Positions 1 to 9,515 of a stretch of DNA of 64,000 nt are shown here, piece by piece. Below the pieces are notes generated by a model. It ran no database searches and was not told the origin of the DNA. It worked only from the letters and a program-made list of their open reading frames with translations. Within the stretch, counting starts at the first letter, position 1, and each line of letters starts with the position of its first letter. The DNA comes from Flavobacterium frigoris PS1 (GTDB lineage: Bacteria > Bacteroidota > Bacteroidia > Flavobacteriales > Flavobacteriaceae): NCBI RefSeq assembly GCF_000252125.1, contig NZ_AHKF01000004.1, positions 99,854 to 163,853 on the forward strand, read 5' to 3'. Made by a program: the position numbers and the translations under genes.

Positions 1-339
1 GTCAATTCTTTGGAATTTCAGGTTTTGTAAATAGCCTGTAATTTCATTTTCTCCGTAATTAGAAATCGTAAAACTCAAATCGATTACACTAGACGAACCG
101 TATCTTGCCTTTGCGCCTCTTTCATAAACTCGCAAATCGGCGATTGGATGAATCAAATAACTAGTTCCTTCCATCTGAATTGGCAAGTCAGCAATAGCAA
201 CTTGCGTTGAATCAATTTTCGCGGTTCCTTTACCCTTATTAGCGGCATCATAAATTACTTTTGGTTTTTCAACCTCTTCCTTACAGCTGGCCAAAAGTAA
301 AATTGCCATACCTAATAATGCTATATGTAACTTTTTCAT
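1..339 (-). CDS. Lipoprotein, C-terminally cut by window edge
   Basis: An open frame runs from the ATG at 339 to the first base of the window without a stop, giving 113 codons. It begins with a short lipoprotein signal peptide, MKKLHIALLGMAILLLASCK, with Cys19 as the probable lipidation site, followed by a Lys/Glu-rich linker. No family was recognised in the visible part. It lies 120 bases downstream of, and on the same strand as, the TonB-dependent receptor gene. Its product is expected at the inner or outer membrane facing the periplasm. The function is unknown, and the rest of the gene lies outside the window. Confidence 0.75.
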   Translation of the reverse strand, partial: MKKLHIALLGMAILLLASCKEEVEKPKVIYDAANKGKGTAKIDSTQVAIADLPIQMEGTSYLIHPIADLRVYERGAKARYGSSSVIDLSFTISNYGENEITGYLQNLKFQRID

Positions 340-459
340 AATGATGTAATATTAAAAAATAAATCCAAATGTAATCATTTTTAAAAATGCTTCTGATATT
401 AATGCCCAATTAATGTGTTAAAACGGACAAGACTAATTTAGAAGCCAAATATCTATTTA

Positions 460-2928
460 TTATAATTTAGCACTCAACTTAATATTAAAAACCCTTGTTG
501 TCATATAATTGGGAATTGCATATTCATTTTTGGAATACACATCACGAACCCATGTGTTGGTAATTGCATTTTGGTTATTGAAAAGATTAAAAATTTCAAA
601 TCCCAAGGCAAGTTCCTTAAAGTTCCCAAACCAATTCGAATTTGACTTCCCAGAGTTGTTATCAATAAACACCTTAGAGAATCCCACATCAACCCTACGA
701 TAATCATTCAATCGATTTTGATACAAATAAGGATCTGAATAAGACGGTGAGCCGCCTGGCAATCCCGTATTGTAAACCAAATTCAAATACAATTTCACAG
801 TTGGTATATTAGGCATATAATCTTGAAACAAAAGCGCGAACTTAAGCCGTTGGTCTGTTGGTCTGGCGATGTAGCCTCTGTTATTGCTATTTTCTTCTGT
901 TTTAAGATAACCGAAACTTATCCAAGATTCGGTTCCTGGAACAAATTCCCCATTCAATCGAAGATCTAATCCTTGCGCATATCCTTTAGCCACGTTAGAA
1001 GCAGCATAGCGAATTCTGACATTATCAATTGTGTAAGTATTCACATCAGTCAAAGACTTGTAATAGAGTTCTGATACTAGTTTAAAAGGGCGATTCCACA
1101 TTGTAAAACTATAATCATCGCTTAGCACCAAATGAACTGATTGCTGCGCTTTAACATTGGGTAGTACTTCACCATCGGCAGCTCTCAGCTCTCTATAAAA
1201 AGGCGGCTGATGATAAAGTCCTCCAGAGATTCTAAAAACCATTTCCTTGTCCCAATTAGGCTTTATAGCAATTTGAGCTCTTGGACTAAAAGTAAACTGA
1301 GCATCTCCTTTACTATTTGCACCAGAAACTTCCCAGTTATGCAAACGAACTCCCGCATTATACGAAACTTCAGCAGTACCTAGATTCCCTTTTCTACTCC
1401 ATTGCCCATATCCTGAAAACCTGTTGATCACATTAAAATTAGTCGCGCGAATATTTTGATAAGGCGCTAATGGACCTTCATAAGAAGAGTAAGGCTGCTC
1501 GTTTTTAGGTAAATTAATAATGGGAGGATTAATAGAAAATCCAGCCGAATCGATTACTTCCCACTCTACAACTCGATCACGAATCGATTCACGAGTGTAT
1601 TTTACTCCCCATTCAATTTCGTTTTTTCGCCAATCGTGAAATCCTTTAACTTCAGCATTTATGATTAAGGCATCCAAATCATTCCGAGCATGATTTAGCT
1701 GCGAACCAATTCCTCTGGTATAGGCAACATCATTATAGGCTTCTGATCCTATATTCGAATCCACCTCTCCCAAACGGTATTGTGCTAGAATATCAAAATG
1801 CTCTTGCTCTAAAGTATGAAAACCGGAGGCGATAAATTTTAATGTAAAATTAGGAGTCGCTTCATACGTCGTTTTCATTGCTCCAAAGTAAGTTTCATAC
1901 TTATCTCTTTCTTCGCCTTCATAATAAACAGACAGTGCCAACGGCTGATCAATTGTACCAAACTTAGTTTGGCGTGTTAACGGCTGGTATTGGTATTTAT
2001 TTTGAGAAATATTCCCTAGAAAACTCCATTGCCATTTGGCGGAAGCCTGATAATTCATATTGGTTTGAATGTCAGCAAATGTTGGGGTGTAATTGGTTTG
2101 GGTGTCTTGACTTTTTACCAAGAGGCTGTTGTTCCGATATCGTACTCCTGTTATTGCAGTCCATTTCTTGTTTTTTGAAACTGCATCAACTGAAAAACTT
2201 CCTCCAAGTAAACTTGCTTCAAAGGTGGCGCCAAATTCAGAAGGTTTCCTGTAGGTAATGTCCAGAACAGAGGATAATTTGTCACCAAATTTAGCTTGAA
2301 AACCACCAGCCGAAAAATCGACATTTTGTACTAAATCAGTATTGGTAAAACTAAGTCCTTCTTGTTGCCCCGAACGAATCAAAAAAGGCCGGTAAATTTC
2401 AATCTCATTTACATAAACTAAATTCTCATCATAATTCCCGCCTCGAACCGCATATTGCGTACTCAACTCATTGTTAGAATTGACGCCAGGCAAGGTTTTT
2501 AAAATATTTTCGATTCCGGCATTCGCCCCAGGTATTTTTCTTATCACTTCTGGCGCAATAATTGTTATTCCCTGAACGCGCTTTTTATTATTTGTGGTAA
2601 CAATAATTTCGCCAATTTGTTCCTGCTGCTCATTCATCACCAAATTGAACTCAAGCTCTTCGTTAGTTTTTAAAGTAAGGCTAACTATCACTTTTTTAAA
2701 AGAAACATGCGTAAAAATAACAGTTAGTTTTTGACTTGCAGGAACACTAAGCAGGTAAAAACCATTTGCATTAGACTGGCTTGTACTGCCAGAGCACGAA
2801 ACATTTACATTGTTTATTGGATTATTATTTATGTCCAAAATAATCCCCTTTACTCGAGCTGATTGAGCAAAGGAAGCAAAACCTAACAAAAATGCAATAA
2901 AAGCAAAGATTACTATTTTTATATTCAA
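460..2928 (-). CDS. TonB-dependent outer-membrane receptor
   Basis: This 822-residue protein starts with a signal peptide (about residues 1-22, ending FASFAQ). A carboxypeptidase-regulatory-like beta domain follows (about 25-105), containing the typical stretch VKGIILDINNNPINNVNV. A TonB plug domain lies at about 115-220 (ILKTLPGVNSNNELSTQYAV, then a RGGN motif), and a long beta-barrel runs to the C terminus. There is no SusD partner next to it, so it is a stand-alone TonB receptor rather than a SusC. The substrate cannot be told from sequence. It starts 15 bases after the M23 peptidase gene on the same strand and is probably cotranscribed with it. Confidence 0.88.
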   Translation of the reverse strand: MNIKIVIFAFIAFLLGFASFAQSARVKGIILDINNNPINNVNVSCSGSTSQSNANGFYLLSVPASQKLTVIFTHVSFKKVIVSLTLKTNEELEFNLVMNEQQEQIGEIIVTTNNKKRVQGITIIAPEVIRKIPGANAGIENILKTLPGVNSNNELSTQYAVRGGNYDENLVYVNEIEIYRPFLIRSGQQEGLSFTNTDLVQNVDFSAGGFQAKFGDKLSSVLDITYRKPSEFGATFEASLLGGSFSVDAVSKNKKWTAITGVRYRNNSLLVKSQDTQTNYTPTFADIQTNMNYQASAKWQWSFLGNISQNKYQYQPLTRQTKFGTIDQPLALSVYYEGEERDKYETYFGAMKTTYEATPNFTLKFIASGFHTLEQEHFDILAQYRLGEVDSNIGSEAYNDVAYTRGIGSQLNHARNDLDALIINAEVKGFHDWRKNEIEWGVKYTRESIRDRVVEWEVIDSAGFSINPPIINLPKNEQPYSSYEGPLAPYQNIRATNFNVINRFSGYGQWSRKGNLGTAEVSYNAGVRLHNWEVSGANSKGDAQFTFSPRAQIAIKPNWDKEMVFRISGGLYHQPPFYRELRAADGEVLPNVKAQQSVHLVLSDDYSFTMWNRPFKLVSELYYKSLTDVNTYTIDNVRIRYAASNVAKGYAQGLDLRLNGEFVPGTESWISFGYLKTEENSNNRGYIARPTDQRLKFALLFQDYMPNIPTVKLYLNLVYNTGLPGGSPSYSDPYLYQNRLNDYRRVDVGFSKVFIDNNSGKSNSNWFGNFKELALGFEIFNLFNNQNAITNTWVRDVYSKNEYAIPNYMTTRVFNIKLSAKL

Positions 2929-2943
2929 GCTGTCTATATGTTA

Positions 2944-4650
2944 TTACTTTTGACTTCTAAAAAAATGAGTCTCAAAGATAGTTGAATTTCCTACATTATC
3001 CATTAGCACGACTTTTAAATCATTAGCCCCTTCAGCAACAATACCATCACTAAAATTATGGGTTAATTTTCTTGTTTTATTGTCATATTCGAATAAAATC
3101 CAATTTCCGTTTAAATAACCATTATAAGATTTTATTCCTGATCCACTGTCATATATAGAAAACTGAAGATTTTTTTGAGTACTTATCCACTTTCCTTCAA
3201 TTGAATTTGCAATTGAAATAGTTGGCGCCGTTGTATCGATTGCCAAAGTATACTTACCTAATGATCTCACATTTGCAGAATATACATTTCCTTTTACACT
3301 AGTAAAGTTATACCCAACCCTGCCTTTAGAATCAACATCAGCGATGAAAACTTTTTCTTTTTGCACATCAGTAAATTTGTCACTCTCCATAGCAATTTCA
3401 AAACGAGAATGAACAGGAACACTGTCATCATGAAGGTACAAGACACTATTTCTGACATCAAAATTCATGTCAAAATCTTCATAAAATGTTCCTGCAGGAA
3501 AGAATACAGAGACATTATCTTTAGCAAAACTATTGTCTTTGTTCACTTTTACAAAGTAATTTGAAACCATAGCTTCTTTTTCAACAATAGGAGCCGATGA
3601 ATCAAAACCAATTGGTATAGAAATGGTGTTTATATTGCCAAAAAAATCAGATACCTCGATACGATACACGGATGTAAGATTAGGAACTACCGTTACAATT
3701 CCATTTGAATCATCCGTTTTTATTATACTTAGTTTGTACGGATTGCTCATGAATAATTTCTGGACTCTTTGATACGTTTTTTTGTACTTGGAATAATCAA
3801 CCAAAGCATTTACATATCGCATTTCATCAAAGGAATAGGTATCGAATTGATATCCAAAATTAGGTTTTCCGTTTAAATAACTTTGAATTTTATAAGCACC
3901 GTTTCTATTACCCGAAACATTATCATAATCAACTGCAGTAATTCCAAAACCGATCTTACCATTAGCCAAAACCTTATTAGATAAATAAGTCCCATCTTTC
4001 TGCAAAGACAAACTAAGCAATAGTGGACGTTTAGATTTATTTACCGAGGTTTTATCATCTAAAGGGTAAACATATACCGCAGAAACGGTTGGTTTTTTAG
4101 TATCCTTTATATACTTATCGAAACCAAACAAAAGAGGATTAATTATTTTCTCTGTTTTACTATCGCGGAATTCAAAATGCAAATGAGGCCCTTCAGAAGA
4201 TCCAGTATTACCGGTAAGGGCGATCGTTTGTCCTTTTTTAACCATCAATTCATTTAGTTTTAAAAACAACTCTATTTCAAAAGATTGTTCCTTATAATGT
4301 GCTTTCTGAATATAATCATCAATGGCATCCGTAGTCTTTTGAAGATGACAATAGACTGAAGTATATCCATTGGGATGTGTAATATAAATTGCCTTACCAT
4401 TTCCAAAAGTAGAAATTTTTATCCTAGACACATAGCCATCAGCAACAGCATGTACGGCTAAACCCTCCCTTTGCAATGTTTTAAAATCGAAACCAGCGTG
4501 AAAGTGATTTGGCCTTAATTCCCCGAAGTTTCCAGACAGTTCCATTGGAATATCTAAAGGTGGACTAAAATAGTCTTTCGGATAGGCTGTTTGAGCAAAG
4601 ACAGAAACTGAAAACAAAAGAAAAAAAACAAAATATTTCATCATATACAT
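2944..4650 (-). CDS. M23 family metallopeptidase, secreted
   Basis: This 568-residue protein has a signal peptide ending SVFAQ (residue 20) and a LytM/M23 zinc peptidase domain at about residues 38-170. The zinc ligands of the family are visible: H51 and D55 in HAGFD, and H156/H158 in GPHLHFEF, with H102 also in place. It is therefore likely an active peptidoglycan endopeptidase in the periplasm. The C-terminal 380 residues look like beta-sandwich repeats (two segments resembling 'S-APT-S' Ig-like folds) and are unusual in length for a simple M23 enzyme. A second in-frame ATG three codons in (4641) is an equally good start. It is followed closely by the TonB receptor gene. Confidence 0.87.
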   Translation of the reverse strand: MYMMKYFVFFLLFSVSVFAQTAYPKDYFSPPLDIPMELSGNFGELRPNHFHAGFDFKTLQREGLAVHAVADGYVSRIKISTFGNGKAIYITHPNGYTSVYCHLQKTTDAIDDYIQKAHYKEQSFEIELFLKLNELMVKKGQTIALTGNTGSSEGPHLHFEFRDSKTEKIINPLLFGFDKYIKDTKKPTVSAVYVYPLDDKTSVNKSKRPLLLSLSLQKDGTYLSNKVLANGKIGFGITAVDYDNVSGNRNGAYKIQSYLNGKPNFGYQFDTYSFDEMRYVNALVDYSKYKKTYQRVQKLFMSNPYKLSIIKTDDSNGIVTVVPNLTSVYRIEVSDFFGNINTISIPIGFDSSAPIVEKEAMVSNYFVKVNKDNSFAKDNVSVFFPAGTFYEDFDMNFDVRNSVLYLHDDSVPVHSRFEIAMESDKFTDVQKEKVFIADVDSKGRVGYNFTSVKGNVYSANVRSLGKYTLAIDTTAPTISIANSIEGKWISTQKNLQFSIYDSGSGIKSYNGYLNGNWILFEYDNKTRKLTHNFSDGIVAEGANDLKVVLMDNVGNSTIFETHFFRSQK

Positions 4651-4760
4651 TTTTGCTAAGATAAAAAACTAATTCGTTATGCTTTGTAAAAAAAACAGAT
4701 ATCGTAACCAATTACATTACAACAACTTACTTATTTTATGATAAAAAAACAAATAAAATA

Positions 4761-4790
4761 TTGTAATAATAAAAAGTAATACTAAATTTG
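4761..4790 (+). promoter_or_regulatory. Promoter of the coiled-coil/zapA operon
   Basis: TTG at 4761-4763, a spacer of exactly 19 bases, then TAAATTTG at 4783-4790. This matches the Bacteroidota housekeeping consensus (TTG-N19-TAnnTTTG). Transcription would start around 4796, shortly before the ATG at 4819. Confidence 0.65.
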
Positions 4791-4818
4791 TAATATTAAG
4801 TAATGAATAGGCTATAAA

Positions 4819-5109
4819 ATGAGTGTAATTGCAGAAATAATTGATACTCTTGAAAATAAGATTGAAAAACTGATTATAAAAATAAAAAGTTTAGACAAAA
4901 GCAATCAAGATTTAAAGATCGAATTAACAAAATCTGCAACCATCATACAGACTCAATCAAATGAGATTGAAGCGTTAAAATCGCAGTATGAAACACTTAA
5001 GATTGCCAACTCACTACTAGGCAGTGACGATAATAAAAGAGATACAAAGTTAAAAATAAATTCTTTAATTCGTGAAATTGATTACTGTATAGCACAGCTA
5101 TCTGATTAG
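4819..5109 (+). CDS. Small coiled-coil protein upstream of zapA
   Basis: This 96-residue protein is almost entirely heptad-like coiled coil (about residues 5-70), rich in Lys, Glu, Ile and Leu, with no signal peptide or membrane segment. It sits 8 bases before zapA and shares its promoter. The position and fold recall small coiled-coil division proteins such as ZapB, and a role in Z-ring organisation is a reasonable guess. That is inference from context and structure; I did not recognise a named family. Confidence 0.75.
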   Translation: MSVIAEIIDTLENKIEKLIIKIKSLDKSNQDLKIELTKSATIIQTQSNEIEALKSQYETLKIANSLLGSDDNKRDTKLKINSLIREIDYCIAQLSD

Positions 5110-5117
5110 TAAAAAAT

Positions 5118-5411
5118 ATGGACGATAAGCTTAAAATTAAAATATCAATTGCCGACAGAGTCTACCCGTTAACGGTTGAGCTGTCGCAGGAAGAAGGACT
5201 GCGAAGTGCTTCAAAAAAAATTGACGTAATGATGAAGCAATTTGAAGAAAATTACGCTGTACGTGACAAGCAAGATGTTTTAGCCATGTGTGCTTTACAA
5301 TTTGCCTCCCAATCAGAACAAAAACAAATTGACAACTCTATTAATGGTGAAGAAACTATTGAAAGAATTAAAAAAATCAATGCGCTTTTAGATCAATATC
5401 TCGACAATTAA
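5118..5411 (+). CDS. zapA: Cell division protein ZapA
   Basis: This 97-residue protein has the ZapA pattern: an N-terminal small beta region (KIKISIADRVYPLTVELSQE), the conserved 'EEGLRSASKKID' stretch, then a long C-terminal helix that forms the coiled-coil dimer. ZapA binds FtsZ and cross-links protofilaments at midcell. It follows the small coiled-coil gene by 8 bases and precedes a 6S-type RNA and rny, a gene order that itself supports the call. Confidence 0.9.
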   Translation: MDDKLKIKISIADRVYPLTVELSQEEGLRSASKKIDVMMKQFEENYAVRDKQDVLAMCALQFASQSEQKQIDNSINGEETIERIKKINALLDQYLDN

Positions 5412-5431
5412 ACGTTCTTTACAGAAACTAA

Positions 5432-5600
5432 GATACTGCCTACATTAGTTCACATTTGGTAAACTCAACACTAACATTTTAGAATGAGCAAATCATCACT
5501 ACTAAAGCATGCCACGCTTCGGCGAGGAAACTTGAACAGTGAGTTAGCTCAAAACTTGTCTTTTCGAGTTTATACAAACAACTTAATGTAGGCTTTTTTT
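5432..5600 (+). ncRNA. ssrS: 6S RNA (6S-Flavo type)
   Basis: Between zapA and rny lies a 200-base non-coding stretch whose ends pair perfectly: GCCTACATTA at 5438-5447 with TAATGTAGGC at 5584-5593. The closing stem is followed by a run of seven T at 5594-5600. This long rod with a terminal closing stem and a U-tail is the 6S RNA layout, and 6S RNA beside zapA is a recurrent gene order in bacteria. 6S RNA binds housekeeping RNA polymerase as a promoter mimic. The 5' end is approximate. A covariance-model search with the Rfam 6S-Flavo family would decide; no hit would weaken the call. Confidence 0.78.
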
Positions 5601-5620
5601 ATATATAAATTTTAACAAAC

Positions 5621-7183
5621 ATGGACATAGTAACGATCATCATTTCAGGGATTATAGGTATAGCAGCGGGTTTCGGAATCGCAAAAATAATTGAAAAAAG
5701 CAATATCTCTAATTTAATTAAAAGTGCAAAAAAAGAAGCTTCATCTATTTTAAAAGACGCAAATCTTGAAGCTGAAAACATAAAAAAAGACAAAATTCTT
5801 CAAGCAAAAGAGAAATTTATTGAATTAAAATCAGAACACGAACAAGTAATTCTAAGTAGAGACAAAAAAGTCGCTGAAGTTGAAAAAAGAATAAGGGATA
5901 AGGAATCACAAGTTTCAAATGAATTATCTAAAGCTAAGAAAGTAAATGATGATTTTGAATCAAAAGCAGTTGAATATACTGCTAAAATCGAAATCCTAGA
6001 CAAAAGACAATTAGAAGTTGACAAACTGCATAAAAGCCAATTACAACAACTTGAAGTAATATCTGGTTTATCAGCCGAAGACGCTAAAAACCAATTAGTA
6101 GAAGGACTGAAAGCAGAGGCTAAAACCGAAGCCATGTCTCATATACAGGACACAATTGAAGAAGCTAAATTAACAGCACAACAGGAAGCTAAAAAAATAA
6201 TCATCAACACTATTCAAAGAGTTGGAACAGAAGAAGCAGTTGAAAACTGTGTATCTGTATTTAATATTGAATCAGATGATGTTAAAGGTAGAATCATTGG
6301 GCGTGAAGGAAGAAACATTAGAGCACTGGAAGCTGCTACTGGAGTTGAAATCATTGTTGATGACACACCTGAGGCAATTATACTTTCTTGCTTCGATCCT
6401 GTTCGTAGAGAAATTGCCCGTTTAGCACTACATAAATTAGTAACTGACGGACGTATTCACCCTGCACGTATTGAAGAAGTGGTTGCTAAAACTGCAAAAC
6501 AAATTGACGACGAGATTATAGAGGTTGGTAAACGTACCGTTATAGATTTAGGAATTCATGGATTACATCCAGAATTAATAAAAGTAGTAGGACGCATGAA
6601 ATACCGCTCTTCTTACGGACAAAACTTATTGCAACACTCCCGTGAAGTATCTAAACTTTGTGGAATCATGGCCGCTGAATTAGGTCTGAATGTTAAACTG
6701 GCTAAAAGAGCAGGTTTATTGCACGATATTGGAAAAGTACCTGATGCAGAAAGTGATTTACCTCACGCATTATTAGGAATGCAATGGGCTGAAAAATATG
6801 GCGAAAAAGAAGAAGTTTGCAACGCCATTGGAGCTCACCATGATGAAATAGAAATGAAATCTTTATTATCTCCAATTGTACAGGTTTGTGATGCCATATC
6901 AGGCGCTAGACCAGGTGCAAGAAGACAAGTATTAGATTCTTACATACAGCGTCTAAAAGATCTGGAAGAAGTAGCTTACGGATTTAATGGTGTAAAAAAC
7001 GCTTACGCAATCCAAGCAGGAAGAGAACTTCGTGTTATTGTAGAAAGCGAAAAAGTTTCTGATGATAATGCTGCAACTTTATCTTTTGAGATTTCACAAA
7101 AAATTCAAACTGAAATGACTTATCCTGGTCAGGTTAAAGTAACTGTAATTAGAGAAACAAGAGCGGTAAATATCGCTAAGTAA
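5621..7183 (+). CDS. rny: Ribonuclease Y
   Basis: This 520-residue protein has the full RNase Y architecture. An N-terminal membrane helix (about 1-25) is followed by a long Lys/Glu-rich coiled coil (about 28-200), a KH domain (about 215-275, with [15 protein letters not shown]), and an HD phosphohydrolase domain with the metal motif LLHDIGK near residue 367. The length equals the family norm. RNase Y is a membrane-anchored endoribonuclease that starts mRNA decay. The ATG at 5621 lies 20 bases after the 6S RNA terminator. Confidence 0.95.
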   Translation: MDIVTIIISGIIGIAAGFGIAKIIEKSNISNLIKSAKKEASSILKDANLEAENIKKDKILQAKEKFIELKSEHEQVILSRDKKVAEVEKRIRDKESQVSNELSKAKKVNDDFESKAVEYTAKIEILDKRQLEVDKLHKSQLQQLEVISGLSAEDAKNQLVEGLKAEAKTEAMSHIQDTIEEAKLTAQQEAKKIIINTIQRVGTEEAVENCVSVFNIESDDVKGRIIGREGRNIRALEAATGVEIIVDDTPEAIILSCFDPVRREIARLALHKLVTDGRIHPARIEEVVAKTAKQIDDEIIEVGKRTVIDLGIHGLHPELIKVVGRMKYRSSYGQNLLQHSREVSKLCGIMAAELGLNVKLAKRAGLLHDIGKVPDAESDLPHALLGMQWAEKYGEKEEVCNAIGAHHDEIEMKSLLSPIVQVCDAISGARPGARRQVLDSYIQRLKDLEEVAYGFNGVKNAYAIQAGRELRVIVESEKVSDDNAATLSFEISQKIQTEMTYPGQVKVTVIRETRAVNIAK

Positions 7184-7206
7184 TTCTTATATCAACAATA
7201 AATATA

Positions 7207-7244
7207 AAAGCCTTGTTAATTGAAAAATTGACAAGGCTTTTTTT
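7207..7244 (+). terminator. Terminator after rny
   Basis: AAAGCCTTGT at 7207-7216 pairs with ACAAGGCTTT at 7231-7240 and is followed by more T. It is a standard intrinsic terminator, and the A-run on the other side lets it also serve the opposite strand. Confidence 0.8.
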
Positions 7245-7290
7245 ATGCCCTATATGTTTAACCGCAAAAATTATAATTTAAAGCTCCTTA

Positions 7291-8193
7291 TTAAATACTC
7301 TTTCTAGGATGAAACGTATTAATTACTTCAGATAAAAACTTCCTATCAAGGTGCAAGTAAATCTCAGTAGTAGTAATAGATTCATGTCCGAGCATTAATT
7401 GAATTGAACGCAAGTCAGCACCATTTTCTAGAAGATGTGTGGCAAAAGAATGACGAAAAGTATGCGGGCTAATTTTCTTATTCAATTCTATTTTGATAGC
7501 CAAATCTTTTATGATAGTAAAAATCATAGCCCTCGTGAGCTGCCCTCCTCTCCTATTTAAAAATAAAGTATCACCAAACTCCTTTTTTATATTCAGATGC
7601 ACTCTCATACTATCTTTGTAAATGTGAATGTATTTCTGCGCCGCTCTTCCAATGGGTACAAACCGATCTTTATTTCCTTTACCAATGACTTTGACAAAAC
7701 CTTCATCAAAAAATAAATCAGAGATTTTCAACGACACCAATTCCGTAACTCGTAGTCCGCAACCATACAGAGTTTCAAGCATAGCTCGATTACGCTCTCC
7801 CTCGTTTGAAGTTAAATCTATAGCCGAAATAAGTCTGTCAATTTCATCAACTGACAAGATATCTGGCAATTTCCTTCCGGTTTTGGGTGTTTCTATCAGC
7901 TCTAAGGGATTGTCAAGGCGATAATCTTCGAATATCAAATACCCAAAAAAGCTTTTGAGACCTGATATTATTCTGGCCTGCGAACGGGCATTGACCTGCG
8001 TAGAAACTGAATATACAAATTGCTGTAATGTCTCTTCGCTAATTTTAATTGGCGAGACTTCAATTCCATTTGTAGCCAAGAAAAGACACAATCTCTCAAT
8101 ATCAAAAGAATAATTTTCGATAGTATTCTTAGACAGACCGCGTTCTATTTTCAAATACGACTGATAACTCTTAATATAGGAATTCCAATTCAT
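7291..8193 (-). CDS. xerD: Tyrosine recombinase XerD-like
   Basis: This 300-residue protein matches the Xer size. It has an N-terminal SAM-like core-binding domain (about 1-90) and a catalytic domain (about 108-295). The catalytic set is intact: R148 in CGLRVTEL, K172 in GKGNKDR, H244 and R247 in SPHTFRHSF, H270 in LGHESITTTEIY and nucleophile Y279. Xer recombinases resolve chromosome dimers at dif. The neighbours are core genes and no element ends are seen around it, so this is the housekeeping enzyme, not an island integrase. Confidence 0.9.
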   Translation of the reverse strand: MNWNSYIKSYQSYLKIERGLSKNTIENYSFDIERLCLFLATNGIEVSPIKISEETLQQFVYSVSTQVNARSQARIISGLKSFFGYLIFEDYRLDNPLELIETPKTGRKLPDILSVDEIDRLISAIDLTSNEGERNRAMLETLYGCGLRVTELVSLKISDLFFDEGFVKVIGKGNKDRFVPIGRAAQKYIHIYKDSMRVHLNIKKEFGDTLFLNRRGGQLTRAMIFTIIKDLAIKIELNKKISPHTFRHSFATHLLENGADLRSIQLMLGHESITTTEIYLHLDRKFLSEVINTFHPRKSI

Positions 8194-8399
8194 AAATACA
8201 AAGTAACGCTATTTTACGACATAAAAAAACTGCACAAAACCGGAAAACCAACTAAGCTTGAAACACAAAAACATTACTATAGTAAAAAACAACGATGTGA
8301 TAATTCTTATACAAAATCGAAGAATATTACAATGACTATTAAACAAAAGAGTTATAAATTGCCTCCTATAAATAGACAATAATATTAAAAAAATAAATT

Positions 8400-8942
8400 A
8401 TGAAAAAATCAATTATGATTGGGCTTTTTTTCTTAGCCCTAACGACTACTGCACAAGCACAATTAGTTAAATTTGGAGTTAAAGCCGGGGTAAATTATGC
8501 CAATTTAGAAGGTACAGATATTCAAACAGACGCGATAACAAGTTATCATGCTGGACTAGTTGCTGAATTAAAACTGACAGATGGTTTCTCAGTACAACCT
8601 GAATTACTCTACTCTACACAAGGTGCCACCTACAAAAATGCTGGTACAGAGTTTAAAAATGAATTAGGCTACTTATCTATCCCAGTTTTAGCAAAGATTC
8701 ATTTAAATAAAACAGTGAGTCTTGACCTAGGACCACAAGCCTCATTTTTATTAAGTGAAAGAAATGCTTTTAATTTAAATGACGCAGAAACTTTTGAATT
8801 TGCAGCTGTAGGAGGTTTAGGAATAAACCTAACAAAGAACATTTTCATACAAGGTCGATATGTATTAGGCCTTACAGAAGTATCAAAAGATGCTAAATCA
8901 AAAAATTCAGTATTCCAACTTTCTGCTGGATTTACATTTTAG
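8400..8942 (+). CDS. Outer-membrane beta-barrel (porin family) protein
   Basis: This 180-residue protein has a clear signal peptide (ends TTAQAQ, about residue 21) and then alternating beta-strand sequence with Gly/aromatic periodicity. It ends in an aromatic residue (LSAGFTF), as outer-membrane barrels do. The motif VKFGVKAGVNYANLEG is typical of the PorT/OMP_b-brl_2 group of Bacteroidota. It is followed by a strong terminator and is a single-gene unit. The specific role is unknown. Confidence 0.82.
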   Translation: MKKSIMIGLFFLALTTTAQAQLVKFGVKAGVNYANLEGTDIQTDAITSYHAGLVAELKLTDGFSVQPELLYSTQGATYKNAGTEFKNELGYLSIPVLAKIHLNKTVSLDLGPQASFLLSERNAFNLNDAETFEFAAVGGLGINLTKNIFIQGRYVLGLTEVSKDAKSKNSVFQLSAGFTF

Positions 8943-8966
8943 AAATCACAAAAACTAATTTTATCA

Positions 8967-8996
8967 AAACCGTTCTTTAATTGGAACGGTTTTTTT
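8967..8996 (+). terminator. Terminator after the outer-membrane barrel gene
   Basis: AAAACCGTTC pairs with GAACGGTTTT across a seven-base loop, followed by a T-run ending near 8996. Confidence 0.8.
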
Positions 8997-9017
8997 ATTT
9001 TTACAAAAACATCAAAT

Positions 9018-9431
9018 ATGAAAATTGCTATTATTAATGGTCCAAACCTGAATCTTTTAGGCAAACGCGAACCAGAAGTATACGGAAATCAAACTTTCGA
9101 AGAATACCTCACTAGCTTAAAACTTAAATTTCCAGCCATAGAATTCGTTTACTTCCAAAGTAATATTGAAGGGGAATTAATTGACAAAATCCAGGAATTT
9201 GGCTTTTCATATGATGGGATAATCCTCAACGCGGGAGCTTACACTCACACCTCAGTTGGGATTGGTGATGCAGTCAAAGCCATAATTAGCCCAGTAGTTG
9301 AAGTTCATATTTCAAATACTTTTTCCCGTGAAAGTTTCAGACATCAATCCTACATTTCAGGTAATGCTAAAGGTGTCATACTTGGCTTCGGACTGAAAAG
9401 CTATGACTTAGCAATAGTATCTTTTTTATAA
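9018..9431 (+). CDS. aroQ: 3-dehydroquinate dehydratase, type II
   Basis: This 137-residue protein has the AroQ signature [16 protein letters not shown] with catalytic Tyr22 at its end. It also has the family's later motifs: [34 protein letters not shown] with the catalytic His, and a terminal [10 protein letters not shown]. It catalyses dehydration of 3-dehydroquinate in the shikimate pathway as a dodecamer. It lies between two terminators and is transcribed alone. Confidence 0.95.
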   Translation: MKIAIINGPNLNLLGKREPEVYGNQTFEEYLTSLKLKFPAIEFVYFQSNIEGELIDKIQEFGFSYDGIILNAGAYTHTSVGIGDAVKAIISPVVEVHISNTFSRESFRHQSYISGNAKGVILGFGLKSYDLAIVSFL

Positions 9432-9455
9432 GATCAATTCGTACTATTACTATAT

Positions 9456-9494
9456 AAAAAACGAGTGTAATTTCAAAAATCGCACTCGTTTTTA
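9456..9494. terminator. Bidirectional terminator between aroQ and the cation efflux gene
   Basis: AAAAACGAGTG (from 9457) pairs with CACTCGTTTTT (to 9493), with an A-run on the left and a T-run on the right. It serves the convergent genes on both sides. Confidence 0.75.
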
Positions 9495-9515
9495 TTAAAC
9501 ACATAATCACCTAAA

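Noticed and set aside
2930..2965. An antisense promoter over the first TonB receptor start like that at 50932
   Set aside because: TACTTTTG is present but there is no TTG 19 bases upstream, and no terminator hairpin follows.
7291..8193. The XerD-like recombinase as the islands' integrase
   Set aside because: It matches the housekeeping Xer size and motifs and lies 11 kb outside the first attachment copy among core genes.
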